A stretch of DNA of 44,887 nt from Pseudomonadaceae bacterium. Its GTDB lineage: Bacteria; Pseudomonadota; Gammaproteobacteria; Pseudomonadales; Pseudomonadaceae. Shown piece by piece: positions 1-7,975 of this stretch. A program made the translations under genes and the position numbers. Position 1 is the stretch's first letter, and every line of letters starts with the position of its first letter. The notes below the pieces were generated by a model. That model saw only the letters and a list, made by a program, of their open reading frames with translations. It was not told the origin of the DNA and made no database searches. Location of the stretch: positions 1 through 44,887 of the forward strand of contig JAIETJ010000138.1 of NCBI GenBank assembly GCA_019745275.1, read 5' to 3'.

Positions 1-109
1 GTTGTTCGGTAACTGCCAGTGGCGCTGGGCCTCCCGCGTGGATGCAGGGGTGCGCCCGGCAGCGGCTTCGCCCATACTGCGGCGCAGCCTTTGCCCGCAG
101 GAGTTACTG

Positions 110-589
110 GTGAAAAAGATCGCGTTGTTCGCCGATGTGCAGAACCTCTATTACACCGTGCGCCAAGCTCATGGCTGTCACTTTAACTATGCCGCCTTGT
201 GGGCCGAACTCAGTCAGCGCGGGCAGATAGTCACGGCCTACGCCTATGCCATCGACCGGGGCGATGCCAAGCAGCAACAGTTTCAGCAGATCCTGCGTAA
301 CTTGGGTTTTGTGGTGAAGCTCAAACCTTATATCCAGCGCAGCGATGGCTCGGCCAAAGGCGATTGGGATGTGGGTATTTGCATCGATATTCTCGAGGTG
401 GCACCGCAGGTCGATGAAGTGGTGTTGGCCTCCGGTGATGGTGATTTTGACTTGCTGCTGGATAAAATTCGCAGTCGCGATGGCGTCGAAGCCACCGCCT
501 ACGGCGTGCCGGGTCTGACCGCGCAATCGCTAATCCGCGCCGCCAGCCGCTACGTGCCGATTGAAGGCGGGCTGCTGCTTAAATCGTAG
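110..589 (+). CDS. NYN-domain (LabA/DUF88-like) putative ribonuclease
   Basis: A 159-residue protein made almost entirely of one NYN (PIN-like) domain. Visible acidic residues that would bind metal are D9 and N12 (FADVQN), D85 and D87 (KGDWDV), and D110 and D112 (SGDGDFD), the normal arrangement for LabA/DUF88 proteins. The family is thought to contain metal-dependent RNases, but the substrate cannot be read from sequence. I chose the GTG at 110 because a GCAGGAG ribosome-binding site lies just upstream and the homologous region begins with KKIALFADVQN. The frame is open back to the window edge, but the upstream residues are low-complexity and not domain-like. A DEDDh exonuclease gene follows on the same strand after about 90 bp, so the two may form a small nuclease pair. 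Confidence 0.82.
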   Translation: MKKIALFADVQNLYYTVRQAHGCHFNYAALWAELSQRGQIVTAYAYAIDRGDAKQQQFQQILRNLGFVVKLKPYIQRSDGSAKGDWDVGICIDILEVAPQVDEVVLASGDGDFDLLLDKIRSRDGVEATAYGVPGLTAQSLIRAASRYVPIEGGLLLKS

Positions 590-680
590 GGCGGTCAACG
601 CGCAGCTTGGCCGCCGGCTGTACACGCCATTTGCCCCGCACGCCAGCCAACACCCCATTCCCCTATTGATTGGATTTACC

Positions 681-1295
681 GTGGAACGCATTGCAGTTAT
701 CGACTTTGAAACCACCGGCATGTCGCCGGCGCAAAATTGCCGCGCCACCGAAATTGCCGTGGTGATAGTGCAGGACGGGCGCATCGTCGAGCGCTATCAA
801 AACCTGATGAACAGCGGTGCCTATGTGCCGCCGTTCATCGAGAGCCTGACCGGCATCAGCAACGCCATGCTGCGCACTGCGCCGCCGGCCGCTAAGGTGA
901 TGGCCGAGGTGGCCGAGTTTGTTGGGCGCACCCCCTTGGTGGCGCACAACGCCTCGTTCGACCAAAAGTTTTGGGACGCCGAACTGGCCCTGATTAACCG
1001 TCAGCGAACCCAGAGTTTTGCCTGTTCGATGCTGCTGGCGCGGCGCTTGTTGCCGCAGGCACCCAATCACAAGCTCGGCACCCTGAATAGTTGGGCCAAG
1101 TTGCCCAACACCGGCAAGGCCCACCGGGCCATGGCCGACGCCGAGATGGCGGCCAACCTAATGCTGTTTATGCATGAGGTGCTGCGCGAGCATCACGGCT
1201 TGCAGGAGATTTCTCACGCGCTGTTGTGCGGTTTGCAGAAAGTCCCAGCGGCGAAGATGGCCGAAGCCTTGAGCCGGGCCCGCGGCAGCCGTTAG
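681..1295 (+). CDS. DnaQ-like DEDDh 3'-5' exonuclease
   Basis: A 204-residue stand-alone exonuclease domain of the DnaQ/PolC-epsilon type. All three Exo motifs are present: ExoI DFETTG (D8, E10), ExoII HNASFD (D94) and ExoIII HRAMADAE (H148, D153). This gives the complete DEDDh metal-binding set, so the protein should be an active 3'-5' exonuclease on DNA or RNA. It is not the polymerase III proofreading subunit by context, because no polymerase or rnhA gene is adjacent. The GTG at 681 is preferred because residue 1 is followed directly by the first beta strand (ERIAVIDFE). The frame is open further upstream, but it overlaps the end region of the preceding gene and has no domain character. 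No strong ribosome-binding site is visible. Confidence 0.85.
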   Translation: MERIAVIDFETTGMSPAQNCRATEIAVVIVQDGRIVERYQNLMNSGAYVPPFIESLTGISNAMLRTAPPAAKVMAEVAEFVGRTPLVAHNASFDQKFWDAELALINRQRTQSFACSMLLARRLLPQAPNHKLGTLNSWAKLPNTGKAHRAMADAEMAANLMLFMHEVLREHHGLQEISHALLCGLQKVPAAKMAEALSRARGSR

Positions 1296-1378
1296 GCCGC
1301 AAAGCGGCAGACAATCGCTTGCCGCGCGGGCGGACAGGTTAAACTGCGCGCATTCTTGTATCTCTTTTGGTTATCCCT

Positions 1379-2704
1379 ATGACTTTCGCCGCCCTTGGCC
1401 TGATCGAACCCCTGCAGCGCACCCTCGACGAGCTCGACTACAAAACCCCGACGCCCGTGCAGGCAGCGGCTATTCCGGCGGTGCTGGAGGGGCGTGACCT
1501 GATGGCTGCGGCGCAAACCGGCACCGGCAAAACCGCCGGCTTTGCCTTGCCGGTGTTGCAGCGCTTGATGCTCGAAGGGCCGGTAGTGGCCAGTAACTCG
1601 GTGCGCGCGCTGGTGCTGGTGCCGACCCGCGAGTTGGCCGAGCAGGTGCATGAGAGTTTTCGCGTTTACGGTCAGCATCTGCCGCTGCGCACCTATGCCG
1701 CCTACGGTGGGGTCAGCATCAACCCGCAGATGATGAAGCTGCGCAAGGGCGTCGATGTGTTGGTGGCCACCCCGGGGCGCTTGCTGGATTTGTTCCGCCA
1801 AAAAGCCCTGAAGTTTTCCCAGTTGCAGACCTTAATTCTCGACGAAGCCGACCGTATGCTCGATCTGGGTTTTGCCGACGAGTTGCGTTCGATCTACGCC
1901 GCCTTGCCGAAAAAACGTCAGACCTTGCTGTTCTCGGCGACCTTCTCGGATGCCATCCGGGTGTTGGCCGAACAGATGCTGGATAACCCGCTGACCATCG
2001 AAGTCAGCCCGCGTAACGTCACCGCCAGCAACGTTAAACAGTGCGTGATCACCGTGGATAAAAAGCGCAAGACCGAGCTGTTTTGCCATCTGCTGAAAAA
2101 ACACAGTTGGCAGCATGCGCTGGTGTTCGTGAAAACCCGCAAGGGCGTCGATGAGCTGACCGAGCTGTTGCAAAAGCAAGGCCTCAACGTCGACGGCATT
2201 CACGGCGACAAGCCGCAAGCCACTCGCCAGCGGGCGCTGGATCGCTTCAAGGCCCGCGAAGTACAGATTCTGTTTGCCACAGACGTAGCCGCGCGTGGTT
2301 TGGATATCGACGATCTGCCGTTGGTGGTCAACTTTGATCTGCCGATAGTGGCCGAAGATTACGTGCATCGCATCGGTCGCACCGGCCGCGCCGGCAACAG
2401 CGGTCAGGCGATTTCCTTGGTGTGCGCCGATGAGGTCAACTTGCTAGCCGCCATCGAGGTGCTTAGTGGCCAGAGCCTGAAGCGCGTCGAAGAAGCCGAT
2501 TTTATCCCCGAGCATCGGGTGCCGCTGATCGATGCCACCGGGCAGGTGCTGAAGAAAGCCAAGAAACCGAAGAAACCCAAAGTGGTCGGTGGTGGCAAAA
2601 AGAACCTCGGCAAGTGGCTGGAAAGCAACGAACCAGCCGAGCCGCAAGTGAAGATAGTGCGCAAGATCCCGGTGTTTAACACCGGCCCGAAAAAGAAGAA
2701 GTAA
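1379..2704 (+). CDS. rhlE: RhlE-type DEAD-box ATP-dependent RNA helicase
   Basis: A 441-residue DEAD-box RNA helicase with two RecA-like domains. Motifs in order are the Q motif (PTPVQ, about residues 24-28), motif I AQTGTGKT (45-52), PTRELAEQ, TPGRLLD, motif II DEAD (155-158), SAT (186-188), ARGLDI and HRIGRTGRAG. The C-terminal tail after about residue 380 is lysine-rich (KKAKKPKKPK and a final KKKK), as in RhlE-like helicases that use a basic tail to hold RNA. The family unwinds short RNA duplexes in ribosome assembly and RNA turnover. A TTG four codons upstream could also start translation, but the ATG at 1379 matches the family start (M-x-F-x-x-L-G-L). The exact paralogue within the RhlE group is uncertain. 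Confidence 0.93.
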   Translation: MTFAALGLIEPLQRTLDELDYKTPTPVQAAAIPAVLEGRDLMAAAQTGTGKTAGFALPVLQRLMLEGPVVASNSVRALVLVPTRELAEQVHESFRVYGQHLPLRTYAAYGGVSINPQMMKLRKGVDVLVATPGRLLDLFRQKALKFSQLQTLILDEADRMLDLGFADELRSIYAALPKKRQTLLFSATFSDAIRVLAEQMLDNPLTIEVSPRNVTASNVKQCVITVDKKRKTELFCHLLKKHSWQHALVFVKTRKGVDELTELLQKQGLNVDGIHGDKPQATRQRALDRFKAREVQILFATDVAARGLDIDDLPLVVNFDLPIVAEDYVHRIGRTGRAGNSGQAISLVCADEVNLLAAIEVLSGQSLKRVEEADFIPEHRVPLIDATGQVLKKAKKPKKPKVVGGGKKNLGKWLESNEPAEPQVKIVRKIPVFNTGPKKKK

Positions 2705-2879
2705 CTCGGCGCGCTGAGCTGGGTTTAATTTGCGGTTGCTCTGTTGTCTGCCGAGCCGGAGCCGTGTTCGCCTGCAGTGGCGCTGTTTTGGTTCGCTTGT
2801 TCAGGAGTGGTTCAGCGCGGCTGGTTTAGTCTGCTGACTCATTCCAATCCCCACCCACAGGGTGTGACGAGAACAGACG

Positions 2880-3638
2880 ATGAACAGAATTATTTTGCTC
2901 GGTTGTGCGTTGGGCTTACTCAGTGGCTGCGCTGAATTCCAACAAATGCATAACGAGCAGGTAGCCCGCGATTGCCAAGCAGGCTTTGCGCAGCAGCGCG
3001 GGCAGCGTGATGGTGCACTGGGTAATCAGCAGGACAGTAACTGGTTTAATTTTTATTGCCCCGCTGAGCTGCGCAAAGTAGCGGTACAGGGTTATCTGCA
3101 GGGCTATCAGACGGGACTTGCCAGTCAAGGGCGCAGGGTCGTTCCAGCTGTCCCGCCGGTGGCTCCTCGTCCGCAGGTGCTGCCACCTCGGGCCATTGTG
3201 GTGCCAGATTACAACGAGATCGCCGGTCGGCAGATAGCGCCGCCGCAAGTGGGCATTGTGGTGCCGGATTACAACGAGCTTGCTGGTCGGCAGATAGCAC
3301 CGCCGCAGGTGGGCATCGTGGTGCCGGATTACAACGAGATCGCCGGTCGGCAGATAGCGCCGCCAGAGGTGGGCATTGTGGTGCCGGATTACAACGAGAA
3401 CGCTGGCCGGCAGATAGCTCCGCCGGAGGTGGGCATTGTGGTGCCGGATTACAACGAGATCGCCGGTCAGCAGATAGCGCCGCCAGAGGTGGGCATTGTG
3501 GTCCCAGACTATAACGAGTGGGCGGTCAGCCCGCCGCTAGCCGCTGAGCTGCCAGTCCCATTGCCGCTGCCAGAGGTGCAGGAGCCGCCGCTAATGCCAG
3601 AAATGCCAGCAGCCGTTACCTTTGATGAGTGGAGTTGA
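2880..3638 (+). CDS. Putative lipoprotein with six tandem 20-residue repeats
   Basis: I do not recognise this 252-residue protein as a named family. It starts with a lipoprotein signal (hydrophobic stretch, lipobox LLSGC, lipidated Cys about residue 16). A domain of about 75 residues follows with two cysteines (ARDCQAGF and FYCPAEL) and a DGALG motif, resembling DUF2799-type lipoproteins. Residues about 106-216 are five full copies plus one partial copy of the unit IVVPDYNEIAGRQIAPPQVG. The tail is Pro-rich and acidic and ends in DEWS. The repeats are 60 bp each, keep frame, and vary mainly in the I/L/N after NE and in Q/E before VG. A repetitive, proline-containing stalk on a lipid anchor suggests an envelope role, but this is inference. 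Confidence 0.8.
   Translation: MNRIILLGCALGLLSGCAEFQQMHNEQVARDCQAGFAQQRGQRDGALGNQQDSNWFNFYCPAELRKVAVQGYLQGYQTGLASQGRRVVPAVPPVAPRPQVLPPRAIVVPDYNEIAGRQIAPPQVGIVVPDYNELAGRQIAPPQVGIVVPDYNEIAGRQIAPPEVGIVVPDYNENAGRQIAPPEVGIVVPDYNEIAGQQIAPPEVGIVVPDYNEWAVSPPLAAELPVPLPLPEVQEPPLMPEMPAAVTFDEWS
3195..3527 (+). repeat. In-frame 60-bp tandem repeat, 5 full copies plus a partial one
   Basis: Units begin at 3195, 3255, 3315, 3375, 3435 and 3495, exactly 60 bp apart and each encoding 20 residues. The sixth unit diverges after 11 residues. Copies differ at only a few positions, which points to recent or homogenising expansion. Because the unit length is a multiple of three, a change in copy number would keep the lipoprotein reading frame. 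Confidence 0.95.
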
Positions 3639-3671
3639 TTGTCGGCGCGATGAGTCGCGCTAGGCCATCGG

Positions 3672-4124
3672 CTATTGGATGCGTGAGGCGTCTAATTGGC
3701 GCTTGTGCATGGCCGCTTGGGTAGCGTCGTAGATCACCACGCAAATATGCTCGATTGCACCGGTGGCGCTTGCCAGCGGCAGCAACGTGACATTTTGGTA
3801 CATGTAGTCGGCTTGGCCGGTAATCGGCTGGTAGTTCTTAAAGTGCACCAAGTAGGGATGCTGCTCCCACAGGCTAAAGGCGCGGGTGCCCAGTTGCAGC
3901 ACGGTGTCGACCTTGCGCCGAAACCACGGCTCGTCGATCTCGCTAAACAAGCTAAACAGCGACTTGCCATACACCTGATCCGGGCCCATGCCGGAATGGT
4001 TTTCCATAAAACTGTTCCACACTTCGATCTGATAGTGGCGATCGAGCACTATCACGCCGACATCGATGCACTGGACGATATCCAGCAGCCAGTGAACTTC
4101 ATTGATGTCGATTTGGGCGGCCAT
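3672..4124 (-). CDS. Single PAS-domain protein paired with the CheC-type response regulator
   Basis: A 150-residue cytoplasmic protein consisting of one PAS fold. Typical elements are the N-terminal helix, the VGVIVLDRHYQIEVWNSFME core, the GKSLFSLF helix and the late strands TLLPL and HICVVIYDAT. No kinase, GGDEF or other output domain follows, so it would act by protein contact or by binding a small ligand. It lies 15 bp downstream of the response regulator gene at 4140-5156 on the same strand and is almost certainly co-transcribed. This suggests that the PAS protein and the regulator work as a pair, with the PAS protein as sensor or adaptor. The signal and partner kinase are unknown. Confidence 0.82.
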   Translation of the reverse strand: MAAQIDINEVHWLLDIVQCIDVGVIVLDRHYQIEVWNSFMENHSGMGPDQVYGKSLFSLFSEIDEPWFRRKVDTVLQLGTRAFSLWEQHPYLVHFKNYQPITGQADYMYQNVTLLPLASATGAIEHICVVIYDATQAAMHKRQLDASRIQ

Positions 4125-4139
4125 GGTGGCTTCTCGCGG

Positions 4140-5156
4140 CTAGTTGAGCAGGTAGTTGATCTTGTGGCTGAGGCGCTGGATCGAGTCTTCGGTGAATAAC
4201 AGCAATAGGTCGAAATGCACGTTATGGCCTTCCAGGCTGTAGCTAATCTCCACCGCCAGGGTTTTACGCCAGCGGGTTTGGTTAACGTGAATCAGGCTGT
4301 CGATGGAACTGTGTAAACCGAGCAGTTGCGGGTGGCCTTGCGAGAAGCGCACGTCGATCTGTTCGGAGATGCCGCTCAGGCAGGCGCCGATCAGGATGCT
4401 AGCGAGGTCTAAGAGCATCTCCGAGACTTCTACGTCGTTACGCGGTTGCCAGTTGAACAGTTTGCTGATGTCGGAGATTTCCGAGTCGTGAAATAACAGC
4501 AGTGCCTCGCCGGCAATCCCATCGCCAATAAAGCCTTGGCATAGCGCGCTGCAACGTTCGCCACGCTGGGCGTCGGCGAGGGTCATGTGCAGTTCGCTGA
4601 CCTCAAACAGATTGACCGCCGGTACCGGCAGCTCGACAAATACCCCCAGCACCTTGGCCAGCAAGGCGGCGGCGCGGCCCATGGCGACGTTGCTGATCTC
4701 GCGCAGGGCATCGCGGAAATTGATTTTTAACTCAAAGGCCGGGCGCGGCGGTATTGGCTCGGGGCTGGCGACGGCTTCAGTGCCGGGCGGGCTCAGCAAG
4801 CCGAGGCGTTCGAGGGTTTCGCGCAGCTCTTCGGGGTTGGCCGGTTTTTTCAAAAAGGCCAATGCACCCAGTTCGTTGACTCGGCGGATGGCCTCTTCTT
4901 GCACATCGCCCGAGACCACTATGACCTTCGGGTTTAAACCTTCGCTGCGCAGCGCCGCCAGCACTTCAAAACCATCCATTACTGGCATGGTCAGGTCGAG
5001 CAGCATCACCTCGGCCAGGCCTTGGCGAACCATGGTCATGGCTTCTTCGCCATGACAGGCTTGGTTAATGCTCACCGGCCACTCAGGCGGCAGCGCGCGA
5101 ATCAGCTGCTTGCGCGCCATCATTGAGTCATCGCAGACGACTAAGGGGATTACCAT
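4140..5156 (-). CDS. Response regulator with C-terminal CheC/CheX-like phosphatase domain
   Basis: A 338-residue two-domain protein. Residues 1-115 are a receiver domain with the acidic pair D9/D10, phosphoacceptor D54 (LLDLTMP), S82 and the conserved Lys at FLKKP. After a proline-rich linker, residues about 143-338 resemble CheC/CheX/FliY. The CheC phosphatase signature [DS]-x3-E-x2-N-x22-P is present once intact: D149, E153, N156, P179. A second copy at the expected place is degenerate (E246, D250, S253, P276), so only one active site is likely. CheC-family enzymes dephosphorylate CheY-like receivers. A fusion to its own receiver suggests a phosphorylation-controlled phosphatase, or one that resets a partner regulator. 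It is the first gene of an operon with the PAS protein. Confidence 0.85.
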   Translation of the reverse strand: MVIPLVVCDDSMMARKQLIRALPPEWPVSINQACHGEEAMTMVRQGLAEVMLLDLTMPVMDGFEVLAALRSEGLNPKVIVVSGDVQEEAIRRVNELGALAFLKKPANPEELRETLERLGLLSPPGTEAVASPEPIPPRPAFELKINFRDALREISNVAMGRAAALLAKVLGVFVELPVPAVNLFEVSELHMTLADAQRGERCSALCQGFIGDGIAGEALLLFHDSEISDISKLFNWQPRNDVEVSEMLLDLASILIGACLSGISEQIDVRFSQGHPQLLGLHSSIDSLIHVNQTRWRKTLAVEISYSLEGHNVHFDLLLLFTEDSIQRLSHKINYLLN

Positions 5157-5290
5157 GCGGCTCGCTCTCTGGGCAAAAAACTGCCGGTTCTACTGCCGGC
5201 ACTGCTTGCAAGCATAGCCTTCAAGTCAGCTGCGCGCGAGAGCAGCCGGTGCGGGCTTCTGGGTAGGCTTAGGGTTGCGCTTAGCGCCGC

Positions 5291-6538
5291 TTAACTAGCC
5301 GGCTTGCGGTGCAGCCACGCGAGCATGCCGAGACCCGCTGCGCGGCCGCTGGCAAAGCAGGCCGTGAGCAAGTAACCGCCGGTGGGCGCTTCCCAGTCGA
5401 GCATCTCACCGGCGCAAAACACCCCCGGTAATTGCGTGAGCATCAGTTCGCTAGTCAGCGCCTCGAAGGGCACGCCGCCAGCGGTGCTGATGGCTTCGTC
5501 CAATGGCCGGGCTTGCACCAAGGTAAGTGGCAGCGCCTTGATTGCGCCGGCCAACCGGCCTAAGTCGGCAAAAGTGGCGGCGTCGGTTAGCTCGCGGAGT
5601 AAACCGGCGCGCACGCCCTCAAGGCCCAACTGGCTGCGCAGGTGATTGCTCAGCGATTTACTGCCGCGCGGCTTGTTCAGCAGCGCCTGCACTTGCGCCG
5701 GGGTTTTCTGCGGTAACAGGTCGAGATAGACAGTGGCCGCGCCGTGTTGGTTGATCTGCTCGCGGATCGGTGCGGACAGCGCATAAATCAAACTGCCCTC
5801 GACGCCGCTGGCGGTAATCACAAACTCGCCGAGCCGGGCGTTTTGCTGCGCCAGTGCAATCGCCGTGGACTTGACCGGCGCGCCGACAAACTTGTCGGCA
5901 AACCACGGGCTCCAGCCAGCCACGCTAAAACCGCAATTGCTCGGCTGTAAGGGCGCACATTGCACGCCGCGCGCGGCCAGCAAGGGCAGCCAAGCGCCGT
6001 CCGAACCAAGCCGCGCCCAGCTACCACCACCGAGCGCCAGCAATACCGCGTCAGCCGTTACTGAGTGCTCGCCTTCGACGCCTCTCATGCGCAGGCTGCC
6101 GTCGCTGTGCCAGCCTAACCAGCGGCGGCGGGTGTGCAGGCTGACGCCATGCTCACGCAAGCGTTTAAGCCAGGCGCGTAGCAAGGGTGCGGCTTTCATG
6201 TCGGTGGGGAATACGCGCCCGGAGCTGCCGACAAAGGTGTCGATGCCTAGGCCGTGAATCCAGGTGCGTAATTGTTCGGCGCCAAAGTCCTGCAGCAACG
6301 CTTGCAGTTCGTCGCGGCGGGCGCCGTAACGGCCGAGAAAGGCTTCGGTTGGCTCGGCATGGGTGATGTTCATGCCACCGACCCCGGCCAGCAAAAATTT
6401 ACGCCCGAGCGAGGGCATGGCATCGAATAGATCGACCTTAACCCCGGCCAGCGCCAACACTTCGGCGGCCATTAATCCGGCTGGGCCACCGCCGATAATG
6501 GCCACGTGCGATGCGCTGGGGTGAACAGGTTGGGTCAT
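5291..6538 (-). CDS. BaiN/HI0933-family FAD-dependent oxidoreductase (TIGR03862-like)
   Basis: A 415-residue flavoprotein. It has an N-terminal Rossmann dinucleotide site (IIGGGPAGL, about residues 14-22), the family segment GRKFLLAGVGGMNIT that contacts FAD, an internal ALGGGSW strand, and the C-terminal FAD-closing motif GVFCAGEMLDWEAPTGGYLLT. This matches the HI0933/BaiN-like group, and in particular the TIGR03862 branch found in Pseudomonas. The reaction is unknown; related proteins are annotated as putative NAD(P)/FAD-dependent oxidoreductases. It stands alone, with gaps of more than 85 bp on each side, so it is probably monocistronic. Start ATG is supported by the conserved distance to the GGGPAG motif. 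Confidence 0.9.
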   Translation of the reverse strand: MTQPVHPSASHVAIIGGGPAGLMAAEVLALAGVKVDLFDAMPSLGRKFLLAGVGGMNITHAEPTEAFLGRYGARRDELQALLQDFGAEQLRTWIHGLGIDTFVGSSGRVFPTDMKAAPLLRAWLKRLREHGVSLHTRRRWLGWHSDGSLRMRGVEGEHSVTADAVLLALGGGSWARLGSDGAWLPLLAARGVQCAPLQPSNCGFSVAGWSPWFADKFVGAPVKSTAIALAQQNARLGEFVITASGVEGSLIYALSAPIREQINQHGAATVYLDLLPQKTPAQVQALLNKPRGSKSLSNHLRSQLGLEGVRAGLLRELTDAATFADLGRLAGAIKALPLTLVQARPLDEAISTAGGVPFEALTSELMLTQLPGVFCAGEMLDWEAPTGGYLLTACFASGRAAGLGMLAWLHRKPAS

Positions 6539-6626
6539 GGCGGCGGCTGCTGAGTTCGGGGTCGGCTATTCTAGCCGAGCGCAGGCTGCCGCTGGGTTTT
6601 TACCCACATCGCTTGGCGGCTAGTGG

Positions 6627-7643
6627 TTAGCTTTGCTCGCGGGGATCAATCACCGCGCGGTTACGCCCGCTATCCTTGGCTTGATACAGGCAACTGTCAG
6701 CGCGTTGCAGCATGGCTTCCCAGTGTTCGCCACGCTGCAAAACGGCTCCGCCGCTGGACATGCTTACCGGCCCGCCGGGGCCTTGTAAGTGTTCGGCCAC
6801 TTGCCGTTGCAGATGCTCGGCGGCAATCCGTAAGCTGGTTAAATCGGTGTTGGGTAATAGCAGCAAAAATTCTTCGCCGCCAAAGCGAAACAGCCGGTCT
6901 TCTTTGCGCGAGCTGTGTTTAATCAACTGCACAAAATCCATCAGCACTTGGTCACCAGCGAGGTGGCCGTGCTGGTCGTTGATCTGCTTAAAATGGTCGA
7001 GGTCCATCACCAGTACCGCGTAGCTGTCGCCATGCCGGCGTTGCACTGAGGCGGCAATCTTTAACTCTTCGTTCATCGCCCGGCGATTGCGTGCGCCGGT
7101 TAGCGGGTCGAGCACCGCCAGCAGTTGCAACTGGTCGCGTTGGTTGTAGGAGCGGTAAGCGAAGATAAAACTCATGATGCTGGCCATCAGGCTGGTGACC
7201 AAGAACGAGACCATTTGGTAGTGACTCTCGAACACCGTGCCCGGCACGCTTAACGCATAAGTGCAGAGGGTGCCGACCACCAGCAGCATGGCTAGTAGCG
7301 CCTTGCCCGGCGAAACCATAAAGAAGTTGAAAATGATCAGCGGGTAAATCCAGAACAGCCCGTTAATTCCCAACTTGATGGTGATTAAGGTCGATGCTGC
7401 CGAGAAAATAACCGACACCGCGATACCCGGTTTAACCGTGTCGCCGGTGCGCCACGCATATAGCACCGCGCCGATGGTCGAGCTGACGATCACTACGTCG
7501 GCCGCACCGACCAGATAGTTGCCCTCCATCAGCCGGTAAACCGCATAGGGACTAATCCCAATCACGCCAATAGCGCCCATCAGGGTCAAAATCGATAGCT
7601 GGAAATCGGTGCGCAGACGCCTGAGCATTCGCGAAATCAACAT
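6627..7643 (-). CDS. Membrane-bound GGDEF diguanylate cyclase
   Basis: A 338-residue protein. The N-terminal half (residues about 15-165) has six predicted membrane segments and resembles a MASE-type sensor. A complete GGDEF domain (about 175-330) follows. The signature is GGEEF (255-259), an accepted active variant, and the inhibitory I-site RxxD (R246, D249) sits five residues before it. The domain starts with DPLTGARNRR and includes MDLDHFKQINDQHGH. It should make c-di-GMP from two GTP and be product-inhibited. The input signal, probably sensed in or near the inner membrane, is unknown. It is divergent from the DUF945 gene across a 332-bp gap. Confidence 0.92.
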   Translation of the reverse strand: MLISRMLRRLRTDFQLSILTLMGAIGVIGISPYAVYRLMEGNYLVGAADVVIVSSTIGAVLYAWRTGDTVKPGIAVSVIFSAASTLITIKLGINGLFWIYPLIIFNFFMVSPGKALLAMLLVVGTLCTYALSVPGTVFESHYQMVSFLVTSLMASIMSFIFAYRSYNQRDQLQLLAVLDPLTGARNRRAMNEELKIAASVQRRHGDSYAVLVMDLDHFKQINDQHGHLAGDQVLMDFVQLIKHSSRKEDRLFRFGGEEFLLLLPNTDLTSLRIAAEHLQRQVAEHLQGPGGPVSMSSGGAVLQRGEHWEAMLQRADSCLYQAKDSGRNRAVIDPREQS

Positions 7644-7975
7644 AGTTATGAGCGCTTCTTATGATTTTTATGGGCTTAACACTTAGAGCTTAGCCTACTG
7701 CCATTCGGGCTTAGCGTGGCCTGTCGGCACAATAGCTGGAATAACTGAATTTTTCCGCGCTTTCTTATTGCTCCCGCAAATGCCAGCGCACAGGTGAGGT
7801 GGGTGGACGCTGGCGGAAACATTTGTTTGCGTTTATTCGGCAACCTCAGCGCTGGCGCGTGGCGGCCGTCGCGTTCCTCTGGCTGGCGAACTGTTATCCT
7901 GCCCCTCGCGCAGCTCGCATGCACAGATTGATTGTCGCGGCCGCTCATGCCCTTTATTAATATTCGAGTTTAACT
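7644..7975. other. 332-bp divergent intergenic region
   Basis: This lies between the start of the diguanylate cyclase gene (leftward) and the start of the DUF945 gene (rightward), so it must contain both promoters. I found no convincing -35/-10 pair, operator palindrome, terminator or small RNA. A 90-codon minus-strand reading frame (7676-7948) has no domain-like sequence and no good ribosome-binding site, so I do not call it a gene. Confidence 0.6.

Noticed and set aside
3195..3527. Regular 60-bp repeats considered as a CRISPR array
   Set aside because: There are no unique spacers. The whole unit is repeated, it stays in frame and it encodes a protein repeat.
3696..4199. 167-codon plus-strand frame across the PAS gene
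   Set aside because: Antisense to a clear PAS domain and running into the CheC-type gene; no domain of its own.
7676..7948. 90-codon minus-strand frame in the 332-bp gap
   Set aside because: No family resemblance, no credible ribosome-binding site, and it lies where two promoters are needed.
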